Shown here: piece by piece, positions 1-7,881 of the stretch
Layout: each line of letters begins with the position of its first letter
How positions within the stretch are numbered: the stretch's first letter is position 1
Origin: Marinactinospora thermotolerans DSM 45154
Lineage (GTDB): Bacteria; Actinomycetota; Actinomycetes; Streptosporangiales; Streptosporangiaceae
DNA length: 64,000 bases
Assembly: GCF_900167435.1 (NCBI RefSeq)
Contig: NZ_FUWS01000002.1
Coordinates: 517,534-581,533, forward strand
Direction of reading: 5' to 3'
The notes under the pieces: model-generated
Databases searched by the model: none
What the model was told of the DNA's origin: nothing
The model's input: only the letters and a program-made list of their open reading frames with translations
Made by a program: the position numbers and the translations under genes

Positions 1-1
1 G

Positions 2-31
2 GCCAGCCAGGAGCGCGCCGCGCGGAACTAG
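2..31 (+). CDS. C-terminal tail of a gene entering from the left edge
   Basis: Frame 2 is open from the window edge to a TAG at 29-31 and would end in ASQERAARN. Only nine residues are visible, so no family can be assigned. A strong hairpin follows directly, as expected at a gene end. In Streptomyces a trpD gene lies near comparable Lrp and rhomboid genes, so a trpD 3' end is possible, but that is inference from synteny only. Confidence 0.3.
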   Translation, partial: ASQERAARN

Positions 32-39
32 CCTTCGCC

Positions 40-70
40 GTCCGTGCCCGGGCGCGCCCCGGGCACGGAC
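40..70. terminator. Bidirectional hairpin terminator
   Basis: A perfect 13-bp G+C-rich stem (40-52 with 58-70) closes a 5-nt loop. It lies 8 bp beyond the stop of the leftward Lrp-type gene and just after the rightward gene end, so it can serve both strands. There is no U-run, as is usual for actinobacterial terminators. Confidence 0.7.
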
Positions 71-77
71 CCGACGA

Positions 78-353
78 CTACAGCCCCAGGGAGAACGCGG
101 CCTCCAGGTCGTGCTGGGAGTAGGTGTGGAAGGCGATGTGGGTGTCGGAGGACAGCACGCCGGCCACCTTGTTCACCCGGCCGGGGATGATCTCGGCCAG
201 CTCCTCGTGCCGTCGCACCCGGACGAGGGCGATGAGGTCTATTCCTCCGGTGACCGAGTAGACCTCGCTCACGCCGTCGATCTCGGCGATCGCCTCCGCG
301 ACCTCCGGGATGCGGTCGACGTCGGCCTTGATCATGACGATCGCGGTGATCAC
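78..353 (-). CDS. Stand-alone Lrp/AsnC ligand-binding (RAM) domain protein
   Basis: This 91-residue protein is only the C-terminal ligand-binding half of an Lrp/AsnC regulator; there is no helix-turn-helix. It begins VITAIVMIKADVDRIPEVAE and contains the family's GVSEVYSVTGGIDL turn, the effector-site region in Lrp proteins. Such single-domain proteins form ring-shaped oligomers that bind amino acids and may modulate full-length Lrp proteins. The GTG at 353 is chosen because AGGAGG stands just upstream and the family starts there; longer readings run into the rhomboid gene. It lies downstream of that gene on the same strand and may be co-transcribed. The ligand cannot be read from sequence. 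Confidence 0.88.
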   Translation of the reverse strand: MITAIVMIKADVDRIPEVAEAIAEIDGVSEVYSVTGGIDLIALVRVRRHEELAEIIPGRVNKVAGVLSSDTHIAFHTYSQHDLEAAFSLGL

Positions 354-400
354 GTGGAATCCTCCTGGGATCGGTGGTGAGGGTGCGCCGGGTCGCGGCG

Positions 401-1180
401 TCAGTGCACGTCGGAAAGGCGCCATCCGGCGCGCCAGCGGATGCGGTAGACGAGCAGCCCGCCCGCCACACCGGCGACGAAGCCGTAGACGTGCGCGGCG
501 TAGGCGACCCCGGCGTCCTCGCCGGGGAACAGTGACAGGCTGATGTAGAGGAAATATTGCAGCACGAAGTAGGTGGCGACCAGGACCCAGCCCGGCAGCC
601 GCACCGGCAGGACGCCGAAGACCAGGGTGATCACCCGGCTGCGGAACTGGACCACCAGGTAGGCGCCCAGCACGCCGGAGATCGCGCCGGAGGCGCCGAC
701 CATCGGCACCTCGATCGCTCCCTCGCTCAGGGCGAACCCGTAGCAGGCCAGGACACCGCAGGCCAGGTACATCCCGAGATAGCGCATCCGGCCCAGCCGG
801 TCCTCGACACACGGGCCGAAGACGAACAGGTAGACCATGTTGCCCAGCAGGTGGAGCGTGCCCCCGTGCAGGAACATCGACGTCACCGCCGATATCCAGG
901 GGATCTTGGCCACCTCGGTGGGCGGGCAGCCGGGGGTCTGCGTGAGCCCCGCCGCGCCCAGCGCGTCGCCGGTCAGCAGCTCGGCCGGGATCGCCGCCCA
1001 GCGCAGCAGATACAACTCCTGGGCGCAGGCCCGTACCATCCCGTCGGCCGCGCCGTACCACGTCGCCACCAGTGAGGAGGGGGACAGGAGGTAGACCGCG
1101 ACGTTGACCGCGATCAGCAGGTAGGTGACGACGGGGACGCGCCGGACCGGATAGTCGTCACTGAGCGGGATGCCTGCCAT
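401..1180 (-). CDS. Rhomboid-family intramembrane serine protease
   Basis: A 259-residue multi-span membrane protein. The rhomboid features are present in order: the HLLGN motif (His110, Asn114) of the second core helix, the catalytic serine in GASG (Ser164), and the catalytic histidine in the last helix (AAHVYGF, His230). Rhomboids cut single-pass membrane proteins within the bilayer; the substrate is unknown. The ATG at 1180 lies inside the 3' end of the upstream nuclease gene, a 23-bp overlap, so translation is probably coupled. Catalytic residues are intact and I see no damage. Confidence 0.9.
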   Translation of the reverse strand: MAGIPLSDDYPVRRVPVVTYLLIAVNVAVYLLSPSSLVATWYGAADGMVRACAQELYLLRWAAIPAELLTGDALGAAGLTQTPGCPPTEVAKIPWISAVTSMFLHGGTLHLLGNMVYLFVFGPCVEDRLGRMRYLGMYLACGVLACYGFALSEGAIEVPMVGASGAISGVLGAYLVVQFRSRVITLVFGVLPVRLPGWVLVATYFVLQYFLYISLSLFPGEDAGVAYAAHVYGFVAGVAGGLLVYRIRWRAGWRLSDVH

Positions 1181-2873
1181 GGCCCCAGTCTGTCAGGTCC
1201 CGGTATTTCTCCGCTCCATCGACCGGGCAGCTCCACGTGCCCTCGATCTCGGCCAACCGCAGACCAGGGGATTCGAGCCAGCGCAGCAGACACTCCATCT
1301 CCTCGGGCGTGGCGCGCGGCGCCGGGCCGGGGCCCGGCTCCACGGTTTCGGCGGTCGCCACGAGGGCGGAGAGGAAGGGCGCGGGACGCTCCCCCCGGCC
1401 CATCAGCGCCGATCCCGCGAGCCGGCCGTGTCGGATCACCGCCAGTTCCCACCCGGCGGGGGTGGGGCGGCCGGCCACCAGGTGGGAGCAGCCGGCCAGC
1501 GCGGCCAACCGCTGCCGGCGGATCGAGGCCCGTAGGAACGCGGCCAGGCGGTCGCGGTGGGCCGCCGCCTCCTCATAGCGAAGCTCCCGCGACAGCTCCT
1601 CGATCCGCTGCCGCAGCCGGGTGACCACGCGGCCCGGTTCATCCGTCATCGCCGCGGTCACCGCGGCCACGTGCGCGGCGTAGTCGTCGACGCTCTCCCG
1701 TCCCTCGCACGGGGCGCCGCAGCGCCCCATCCCGGCCAGCGCGCACGCGGCCACGGTGGGGGAGCGGCGCAGACGGTGGTTGCAGCGCCGGATCGGGGCG
1801 GTCTCCTCAAGGGCCTCGCGGGCGAGCTGCGCCTCGCGCGCGCTACGGAACGGTCCGAGGTAGGGGGCGCCGTCCTCGGCCAGGTCGCGCACCACCGACA
1901 GGCGCGGATAGGGCTCGCGGGTCAGTTTGAGCCAGACCAGCCGTTCCTGGTGGCGGGAACGGCGGTTGTAGGGAGGGTGGCGTTCGCAGATCAGCCGCAA
2001 TTCGCGGACCTCGGCCTCCAAGGGGGTCGCGCACACGATCGGCCTGACCCGCTCGGCCAGCCCGACCATCTCCCTGATCCTGCGGCGGGTCTCGGCCGCG
2101 GTGAAGTAGGAGCGCACCCGCCGGCGCAGGTTGCCGCTCTTGCCGATGTAGAGCGCGTCGCCGCGCGCGTCCTCGAAGACGTAGACGCCGGGGGACTCGG
2201 GCAGGTCGTCGGCGAGGTGCCGCTTGCCGCGCTGGACCGAGGTCGGGGCGCTGCGAAACGCCCGCAGTTCCTCAAGCGTGTCCACTCCGAAGGCGCCGAG
2301 CCGTTCCAAGAGGCCGTGCAGCACGCCCACCGTCGCCCTGGCGTCGTCGAGCGCCCGGTGGGTCGGGCGGTCGGGCACCCCGAGGAAGCCGGCGAGGGTG
2401 GCGAGCTTGTGGTTGCCGACCTCGCCGCGGGGGATCAGCCGCCGGGCCAACGGCACGGTGTCCACGACCGTGGGAGCCGGCCAGGGCAGACCGTGGTCGG
2501 CGCAGACGGCCTTGAGGAAACCCACGTCGAAGGGGGCGTTGTGGGCGACCAGGACGGCGCCCCGGTCCAGTTCGGCGAACTCCAGGAAACCGGGGAGGAC
2601 GGCGTCGACCGGCGGGGCGGTGGCGACCATCGCCTGGGTGATGCCCGTCAGCAGGGTGATGAACGGGGGGATCGGCACGCCGGGGTTGACGAGGGTGCCG
2701 AATTCGCCGAGGACCTCGCCCCCGCGGACCTTCACCGCGCCGATCTCGGTGATGCCGGCGCCGCTGGACCGCGCCCCCGTCGTCTCCAGGTCCACGACCA
2801 CGAAGGTCGTGGCCGACAGGGGTGTCCCCAGGTCCTCCAGCGACGTCTGGACCGAGTGCTGCTGTTGTGCCAC
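1158..2873 (-). CDS. DEDDh exonuclease fused to GIY-YIG/UvrC-like nuclease
   Basis: A 571-residue fusion. The N-terminal part (about residues 20-190) is a DnaQ-type 3'-5' exonuclease with DLETTG, HNAPFDVGFL and HRALDDA as its three motifs. Next is a GIY-YIG endonuclease domain (SPGVYVFEDARGDALYIGKS, about 210-290), followed by a UvrC/Cho-like region with several cysteines and a UvrB-interaction-like segment. It resembles E. coli Cho fused to an epsilon-type exonuclease, an architecture known in actinobacteria and likely to act in DNA repair. The GTG at 2873 is preferred over the longest reading (to 2972) because the upstream 33 codons are proline/arginine-rich and unlike the family; the RBS is weak. 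The role is inferred from domains. Confidence 0.85.
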   Translation of the reverse strand: MAQQQHSVQTSLEDLGTPLSATTFVVVDLETTGARSSGAGITEIGAVKVRGGEVLGEFGTLVNPGVPIPPFITLLTGITQAMVATAPPVDAVLPGFLEFAELDRGAVLVAHNAPFDVGFLKAVCADHGLPWPAPTVVDTVPLARRLIPRGEVGNHKLATLAGFLGVPDRPTHRALDDARATVGVLHGLLERLGAFGVDTLEELRAFRSAPTSVQRGKRHLADDLPESPGVYVFEDARGDALYIGKSGNLRRRVRSYFTAAETRRRIREMVGLAERVRPIVCATPLEAEVRELRLICERHPPYNRRSRHQERLVWLKLTREPYPRLSVVRDLAEDGAPYLGPFRSAREAQLAREALEETAPIRRCNHRLRRSPTVAACALAGMGRCGAPCEGRESVDDYAAHVAAVTAAMTDEPGRVVTRLRQRIEELSRELRYEEAAAHRDRLAAFLRASIRRQRLAALAGCSHLVAGRPTPAGWELAVIRHGRLAGSALMGRGERPAPFLSALVATAETVEPGPGPAPRATPEEMECLLRWLESPGLRLAEIEGTWSCPVDGAEKYRDLTDWGHGRHPAQ

Positions 2874-3108
2874 CTCGTCAGGGTAGGCGCAGGTGGTGAC
2901 GGGAAGGGACCGTGGTGGAGGTGGTGCGTGCCGGCGGAAGGCGGGGCCGCGATGGGGGCGGGGTTCCTGCACCTTGTGGGGGACTGGGGGGAACTATCCC
3001 CCGACATGGAAAGATGGACCGGACCAGCAACGGCCGGCCGGAGGAACCGGTGCGGGCCGCCCTCCACGTGGAGGGGATCGGGGATCGAAGTCGAGGAGTG
3101 ACAAGGCC

Positions 3109-3378
3109 GTGAGCACGACGATGCCGACCGACGCCCAGCGGTGGCGGTGCACCCAATGCGGGAACCTGACCCGGTTCGACGTGACCCGCACCGTCCGTTC
3201 GCGGGACTACCTGCACTTCGACCTGTCCGGTGACAGCCGCTTCGAGGAGAGCGAGACGCTGAGCGAGACGGTCGAGCAGGTCCGGTGCCGTTGGTGCAAC
3301 GCGGTCGACTCCGTCGAGGTCGTCGACCGTCCGGCGGGCGAGACCGTTGCGGCGGAAGGCCCCGTGGGGCGGGCATGA
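3109..3378 (+). CDS. Small zinc-ribbon protein
   Basis: An 89-residue protein with two CxxC pairs, CTQCG near residue 15 and CRWCN near residue 65, which should form one zinc ribbon. The part between them is acidic. GTG at 3109 has a GAGGAG about 10 nt upstream; an ATG four codons later is a possible alternative. The stop overlaps the start of the next gene (ATGA, 3375-3378), so the two are translationally coupled. I do not recognise a named family. The pairing with an NYN-domain nuclease suggests a nucleic-acid-related role, which is inference. Confidence 0.75.
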   Translation: MSTTMPTDAQRWRCTQCGNLTRFDVTRTVRSRDYLHFDLSGDSRFEESETLSETVEQVRCRWCNAVDSVEVVDRPAGETVAAEGPVGRA

Positions 3379-4763
3379 GCACCGACTCCGACGGGACGGC
3401 GGGCGCCGAACCGGAGGACGTCGGGACGTCCGCGCCGGAGCAGTCCTCCCACGCCTCCGGCAACGGCGGGGTACCTCTCGTGCTCCCGGAGAGCGTGCGG
3501 ACCCGCGTCATCGACTACGGGTCCGACGTTCTCGGCGGGCTGCCGATCACCGATCTCCCCCCGGTGCTGCGTAGAGTCGCCAAGTTCGAGCCGCGCAGAC
3601 GGGCCCGGCTCGCCGGCCCGCAGATCGCCGCCCAGTTGGAGACGGACGCGACGTTTCGTGGACGGGTCGCCGAACGCATGGAGGCGGTCTGGCCCGAGCT
3701 GACCGAAGGGCTGCGCAAGGGGGTGGTGCCCCCCGCCGCCGATCCGGTGACGGTCGCCGCGGCCGCCTATCTCATCCGCCCTGACGGCTGGGTCGACGTC
3801 GTCAACCGGGTCAACAGCGAGTTGGAGCGGCGAGCCAGCGCCAAGGAGGCCGACGAGGCGGCCGAGACCATCGCCGAGCTCCGCCGTCAGATCGGCGAGC
3901 TCAAGGACGAACACCGTGACGAGGTGATCCGGCTCCGCGCCGAACTACGGGAGCAGCGCGGCGAGATCGCCGAGTTGCGCCGGCGGATCCACGCCGAGCG
4001 ACAGCGGGCCAAGGAGGCGATCGGCCGCGCCGAGCAGGCGATCGCCGAGGCCGCGGACCGTAGCGGCAACGCCGCGGGACAGGTCAGCGCGGTGGAAGCG
4101 GAGAACCGGCGGCTGCGCAACCGGCTGGCCGCCGCCGAGGCCCAGGTGGACAACGCCCGCCGCGCCGCCCGCGCGGGGCGCAGCGCCGAAGAGGCGCGGC
4201 TGCGGGTCCTCGTCGACGTGCTGCTGGACGCGGCGCACGGGCTGCGTCGCGAACTGGCGCTGCCCACGTCCATCGAGAGCCCGGCGGACCTGGTGGCCGG
4301 CGGGGCGCGCGGGCGGACCCCCATGACGGGAGGGCTGCCCACGGACGATCCCGCCCTGATCGACCAGCTGCTCACCATGCCGCGCGTCCATCTCCTGGTC
4401 GACGGCTACAACGTCACCAAGACGGGCTATGGCACGCTCCCCCTGGCCGATCAGCGCACCCGGCTGATGGCCGGCCTCGAGGGGTTGGCGAGCCGTACCA
4501 AGGCCGAGATCACGTGCGTCTTCGACGGGGCGGAGGTCGACCTCCCGCCCGTGCAGTCCGGCCAGCGACGGGTGCGCCTGTTGTTCAGCGAGCCGGGGGA
4601 GACCGCCGACGAGCTGATCATCCGGCTCGTCCGGGCCGAACCCTCGGGACGGCCCTTGGCGGTGGTCACCTCCGACCGGGAGATCGTGTCCGCGGTCCGG
4701 CGCGAGGGGGCCCACGCGGTGCCCTCGGCGCTGCTGCTGCGCCGCCTGGACCCCTCGGCTTGA
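3375..4763 (+). CDS. NYN (YacP-type) domain protein with central coiled coil
   Basis: A 462-residue protein. Residues about 130-290 are a charged coiled coil with runs such as AELREQRGEIAELRRRIHAE; the C-terminal 140 residues form a YacP/NYN PIN-like domain starting at VHLLVDGYNVTK, with FDGAEVD and VTSDREI as further acidic active-site motifs. NYN/YacP domains are predicted RNases; B. subtilis YacP (Rae1) cuts mRNA on the ribosome. The coiled coil suggests oligomerisation or a partner. It overlaps the zinc-ribbon gene by four bases. Substrate and partner are not readable from sequence. Confidence 0.85.
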   Translation: MSTDSDGTAGAEPEDVGTSAPEQSSHASGNGGVPLVLPESVRTRVIDYGSDVLGGLPITDLPPVLRRVAKFEPRRRARLAGPQIAAQLETDATFRGRVAERMEAVWPELTEGLRKGVVPPAADPVTVAAAAYLIRPDGWVDVVNRVNSELERRASAKEADEAAETIAELRRQIGELKDEHRDEVIRLRAELREQRGEIAELRRRIHAERQRAKEAIGRAEQAIAEAADRSGNAAGQVSAVEAENRRLRNRLAAAEAQVDNARRAARAGRSAEEARLRVLVDVLLDAAHGLRRELALPTSIESPADLVAGGARGRTPMTGGLPTDDPALIDQLLTMPRVHLLVDGYNVTKTGYGTLPLADQRTRLMAGLEGLASRTKAEITCVFDGAEVDLPPVQSGQRRVRLLFSEPGETADELIIRLVRAEPSGRPLAVVTSDREIVSAVRREGAHAVPSALLLRRLDPSA

Positions 4764-4983
4764 GAGGCCCGGCCGCGCGGGAGCACGCGGTGTGGGCGGG
4801 GTGGCGGGCGCCGGCAGGTCACGATTGCAGCGTGGTCTTTCGCCTCCTGACGGACACGGATGCGGACATCAGGGCGCCGTCTGACCGAAAGCGGCCAGGT
4901 GGGCGGGGTCGGCTCCCGAGGTGGAGGGCTGCGGTGACACCTCTGGGACGACTGTGTCCGCCGTTACAAGTGCCCTGTTGTGG

Positions 4984-5012
4984 TTGAGCCCGGTGGGGTC
5001 GTCCGCTAGGTT
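4984..5012 (+). promoter_or_regulatory. Promoter of first NlpC/P60 gene
   Basis: TTGAGC at 4984-4989 and TAGGTT at 5007-5012 are separated by 17 nt, giving a start near 5019 and a 5' UTR of about 230 nt. The second NlpC/P60 gene has a closely similar pair, which strengthens both calls. Confidence 0.5.
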
Positions 5013-5018
5013 CTATCC

Positions 5019-5245
5019 GGAGCTTGATCGCTTCCGCGCCGCAGTGGCGGACTCGTGGTAGCCCGACCGCGCGCGGGAGGTTCGCCCGATCGTGCGGGAG
5101 CACGTGGTCGTGCTGCCGCGTCAACGACCCCCCACGCACGGGACGGCGGTTCCCCCGCCGCCTGGCTCGCGTGCGCCGTGATCGCTGGCGCCGACCCCTC
5201 GCCCATCCCCACTCCCGCAGCGGACTTTGATGAAGGAGCGTGTAC
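5019..5245 (+). promoter_or_regulatory. Long structured 5' UTR, possible c-di-AMP (ydaO-type) riboswitch
   Basis: The 4764-5250 interval holds no convincing gene; its second half is the G+C-rich leader of a cell-wall hydrolase gene. Actinobacterial ydaO riboswitches are known upstream of NlpC/P60 and Rpf genes. Here a GATCGCTTCCGC segment, a following GC-rich helix and a GCGGGAGGTT segment loosely resemble that class, but I cannot align the conserved core with confidence. A covariance-model search would decide. Confidence 0.3.
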
Positions 5246-5250
5246 CGCCC

Positions 5251-6255
5251 ATGACTGACAACGGTGGTCGGCGCACGGCCCGCCGGATCGTCACCGGTCT
5301 CGGAGTCGTGGCCGCAGGAAGCATCATCCTGCCGTCCGGCATCGCCCACGCCGAGCCGGAGCAGACGCAGGAGGAGGCCGAGCAGAGGCTCGCGGAACTC
5401 CAGGAAGAGGCCGACAGCGTAGTCCAGGACTACAACCAGGCCAAGGAGGACTACGACGCCGCCAAGAAGAAGGTCGACGAGCTCGAGAAGCAGGTCGGCG
5501 ACGAGGAGGACCGCTACAACGAGCTGCGTGACAAGGTCGCCCAGTTCGCCAGCGCGGCCTACCAGGGAACCGACGTCGGGTCGACGACCAACATCCTGGC
5601 CAGCGACGACCCCTCCGACATCCTCGACCAGTCGGCCGACATCGGCTACCTCTCCGAGAGCCAGCAGGCCGAGCTGGAGGAGTTCGCCGGTTCCTCCGAG
5701 CGCCTCATCAAGCTGAAGCAGGAGGCCGAGGACGCCCTGAAGGAGGCCGAGGAGCAGAAGGAGGAGGCCGAGGAGAAGAAGGACGAGGTCGAGGAGAAGA
5801 TCGCCGAGCAGGAGGAGCTGCTCGCGCAGTTCCCCGGCGCCGACCCGACCGACGACGGTTCCGTCGACTCCTCCGGGGGAGCCACCTACACGGGGTCGGC
5901 CTCCGGCAGCGCGGCCACCGCTCTCGACTTCGCCTACGCCCAGATCGGCAAGCCCTACGTCTGGGGCGGTGCCGGTCCGGACGGTTTCGACTGCTCGGGT
6001 CTGACCATGCGCGCCTGGGGGGCGGCCGGCGTGAGCCTGCCGCGCACCACCTACGGCCAGGCCGAGGTCGGCCAGCGGGTCAGCCGGGACGCTCTTCAGC
6101 CGGGCGACCTGCTCTTCTTCAGTGACCTGGGGCACGTCGGCATGTACGTCGGCAACAACCAGATGGTCCACGCCCCGCGTACCGGCAAGAACATCGAGAT
6201 CACGTCGCTGGCGGGCTACTGGGACGGTCAGTACCAGTTCGCCGTCCGCCCCTAG
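5251..6255 (+). CDS. Secreted NlpC/P60 peptidoglycan endopeptidase (RipA/RipC-like), copy 1
   Basis: A 334-residue exported hydrolase. An arginine-rich start and hydrophobic stretch form a signal peptide ending at AHA (cleavage near residue 34). Residues about 38-200 are a long Glu/Lys coiled coil, and the C-terminal 110 residues are an NlpC/P60 domain with Cys248 (FDCSGL), His295 (GHVGMY) and His307 (MVHAP). It should cut the stem-peptide D-Glu/diamino-acid bond. ATG at 5251 is chosen because GAAGGAG (5232-5238) lies ahead of it and the signal peptide begins properly. It forms a tandem pair with the next gene, each with its own leader. The coiled coil may restrain activity as in RipA/RipC; that is inference. 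Confidence 0.9.
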   Translation: MTDNGGRRTARRIVTGLGVVAAGSIILPSGIAHAEPEQTQEEAEQRLAELQEEADSVVQDYNQAKEDYDAAKKKVDELEKQVGDEEDRYNELRDKVAQFASAAYQGTDVGSTTNILASDDPSDILDQSADIGYLSESQQAELEEFAGSSERLIKLKQEAEDALKEAEEQKEEAEEKKDEVEEKIAEQEELLAQFPGADPTDDGSVDSSGGATYTGSASGSAATALDFAYAQIGKPYVWGGAGPDGFDCSGLTMRAWGAAGVSLPRTTYGQAEVGQRVSRDALQPGDLLFFSDLGHVGMYVGNNQMVHAPRTGKNIEITSLAGYWDGQYQFAVRP

Positions 6256-6295
6256 CGTTCGTCCCGTCGACCGGGACGAGTGAGATTGTTCGCCT

Positions 6296-6333
6296 CGCCG
6301 CCCGGGCCACGGTCTGCCGTGGCCCGGGCGGCG
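6296..6333 (+). terminator. Terminator after first NlpC/P60 gene
   Basis: A perfect 17-bp G+C stem (6296-6312 with 6317-6333) with a 4-nt loop stands 40 bp after the stop codon. No U-tail is present. It separates the two hydrolase transcription units. Confidence 0.85.
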
Positions 6334-6393
6334 TCGTCGTCAAGGGGACGGGGTGCTCCTTGCAGGAAAAATGGGGCTAACGTAACGAATTGG

Positions 6394-6423
6394 TTGAGAC
6401 CAGTCCTGGAGATGCACTAGGGT
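6394..6423 (+). promoter_or_regulatory. Promoter of second NlpC/P60 gene
   Basis: TTGAGA (6394-6399) and TAGGGT (6418-6423) are spaced by 18 nt. The predicted start near 6430 leaves a 5' UTR of about 260 nt. The hexamers match those of the first hydrolase gene closely. Confidence 0.5.
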
Positions 6424-6459
6424 TCATCGCCGAGTGAGGTCGTCTTCTCGCCATCACCA

Positions 6460-6690
6460 GGATGGCGGCGGCCACTCCCGCCGAACTCCGCGCTCCACTC
6501 GCTAACTCACCCGAGGCGCGGAGACCGAGGGAGCCCAGCCCCCGCGCGACACCCCCGCCCGACCGGGCCGCGCGCCAGGGTGGCTCCCGGGAAACCCCCG
6601 CGCCCGTCGGTCAGTCCGCGGCGCCGGACTCCCCACCGAAGCCCCGTGCTCGGCCGGTAGGCGGATGACTGGGAGAAAGGTGTGCCACAA
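6460..6690 (+). promoter_or_regulatory. Candidate c-di-AMP (ydaO-type) riboswitch
   Basis: The leader carries an 8-bp helix, CTCCGCGC pairing with GCGCGGAG (about 6485-6528), preceded by GCCGAA and followed at once by ACCGAGGGAGCC. This order resembles the actinobacterial ydaO core (GAACTCCGC, helix, ACCGGGGGAGCC). The class is established upstream of NlpC/P60 genes in actinobacteria. The 3' half is not clearly alignable by eye. No other gene is seen in 6256-6692. Confidence 0.45.
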
Positions 6691-6692
6691 CC

Positions 6693-7742
6693 GTGGATGA
6701 ACGCCATGATCGTGGCTCTTATCGCCGCCACCTGGCGTCGGTCGGCTTCATCGCCGCCGGCGCCCTGATCCTCACCCCCGCGGTCGCCCACGCCGACCCC
6801 ACGGCGCAGGACGTGCAGGAGGAGATCGAGCAGCTCGAGCGGGACTTCTCGGCACTCAACGAGGAGTACAACCAGGCCAAGCAGGACCACGACGCCGCGC
6901 AGAAGAAGCTCGAGGAGATCCAGGACGACCTCGAGGAGACCGACGAAGGGCTCGCCGCCCTGCGCGATGACGTCCGCATCCTGGCCAGCTCCGCCTACAG
7001 CGGCGTGGACTACGGCTCACCCGCCTATCTGCTCGGTTCACAGGGGCCGGAGCAGGTCCTCCGGCAGTCGGCCGACCTCGGCTACCTCTCCAGCAGCCAG
7101 CAGGCCAGCCTGGAGCGCTACTCCTCGGAGAAGGACAAGCTCGCCAAACTGGAGGCCGAGGCCCAGCAGATCGAGCAGGAGGCCGCGGACAAGCTCGCCG
7201 AGGCCGAGGAGGCCAAGGAGGAGGGCGAGGCGAAGATCGCCGAGCAGGAGGAGCTGCTCGAGCAACTCACGGCCGAAGAGCAGGAGGCGGCCACCGCCAA
7301 CCTGGGCTCCACCTCGTCGGGCTCGGCGTCCTCTTCATCCTCCTCGTCCTCCGGCGGCGGCGCCTCCTACACGGGTTCGGCCTCCGGTAACGCCCGAGTG
7401 GCGCTGGACTTCGCCTACGCCCAGATCGGCAAGCCCTACATCTGGGGCGGCAACGGCCCCGACGGCTACGACTGCTCCGGCCTGACCAAGGCGGCCTGGG
7501 CGCAGGCCGGCGTCAGCCTCCCCCGCACCTCACAGGAGCAGTTCCACGCCGGGACCCGGGTCTCCTGGGACCAGCTCCAGCCCGGCGACCTGATGTTCTT
7601 CTACGGCTCCTCGCCCACCCACGTCGGCATGTACGCCGGCAACGGCAAGATGGTGCACGCCTCCACCTCGTCCAAGCCCATCGGCGAGGTCACGCTCAAC
7701 GACTACTACCGCAGCGAGTTCGTCGGCGGCGTGCGTCCCTAG
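6693..7742 (+). CDS. Secreted NlpC/P60 peptidoglycan endopeptidase (RipA/RipC-like), copy 2
   Basis: A 349-residue paralogue of the preceding gene: signal peptide ending at AHA near residue 33, a coiled coil (about 38-200), a Ser/Gly linker of about 25 residues, then an NlpC/P60 domain with Cys261 (YDCSGL), His310 (THVGMY) and His322 (MVHAS). The GTG at 6693 follows GAGAAAGG by about 12 nt. In M. tuberculosis the syntenic gene near pimB' and fadD15 is the NlpC/P60 gene Rv2190c. The serine-rich linker sets it apart from copy 1. The two copies probably arose by tandem duplication. Confidence 0.9.
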   Translation: MDERHDRGSYRRHLASVGFIAAGALILTPAVAHADPTAQDVQEEIEQLERDFSALNEEYNQAKQDHDAAQKKLEEIQDDLEETDEGLAALRDDVRILASSAYSGVDYGSPAYLLGSQGPEQVLRQSADLGYLSSSQQASLERYSSEKDKLAKLEAEAQQIEQEAADKLAEAEEAKEEGEAKIAEQEELLEQLTAEEQEAATANLGSTSSGSASSSSSSSSGGGASYTGSASGNARVALDFAYAQIGKPYIWGGNGPDGYDCSGLTKAAWAQAGVSLPRTSQEQFHAGTRVSWDQLQPGDLMFFYGSSPTHVGMYAGNGKMVHASTSSKPIGEVTLNDYYRSEFVGGVRP

Positions 7743-7881
7743 CCGCGGCCGCCTCCCACAGCGGACGACAGGGCCTTCCGGGCCGGGTGCAGGGTTGGAT
7801 CCGGCGTCCGGAGGGCCCTTCGGCGTCCACGCGCCCCCTCGCCCCGTGGGAACCGGAGCGGGCTGCTCCTAGACTGCCCCC

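Noticed and set aside
4819..6171. 450-codon minus-strand frame over the first NlpC/P60 gene
   Set aside because: The Leu-rich stretch is the reverse of the Glu/Lys coiled coil; it is not a membrane protein gene.
6842..7280. Repeat-like GAGGAG tracts in the two NlpC/P60 genes
   Set aside because: They encode Glu/Lys coiled coils and are not mobile or CRISPR repeats.
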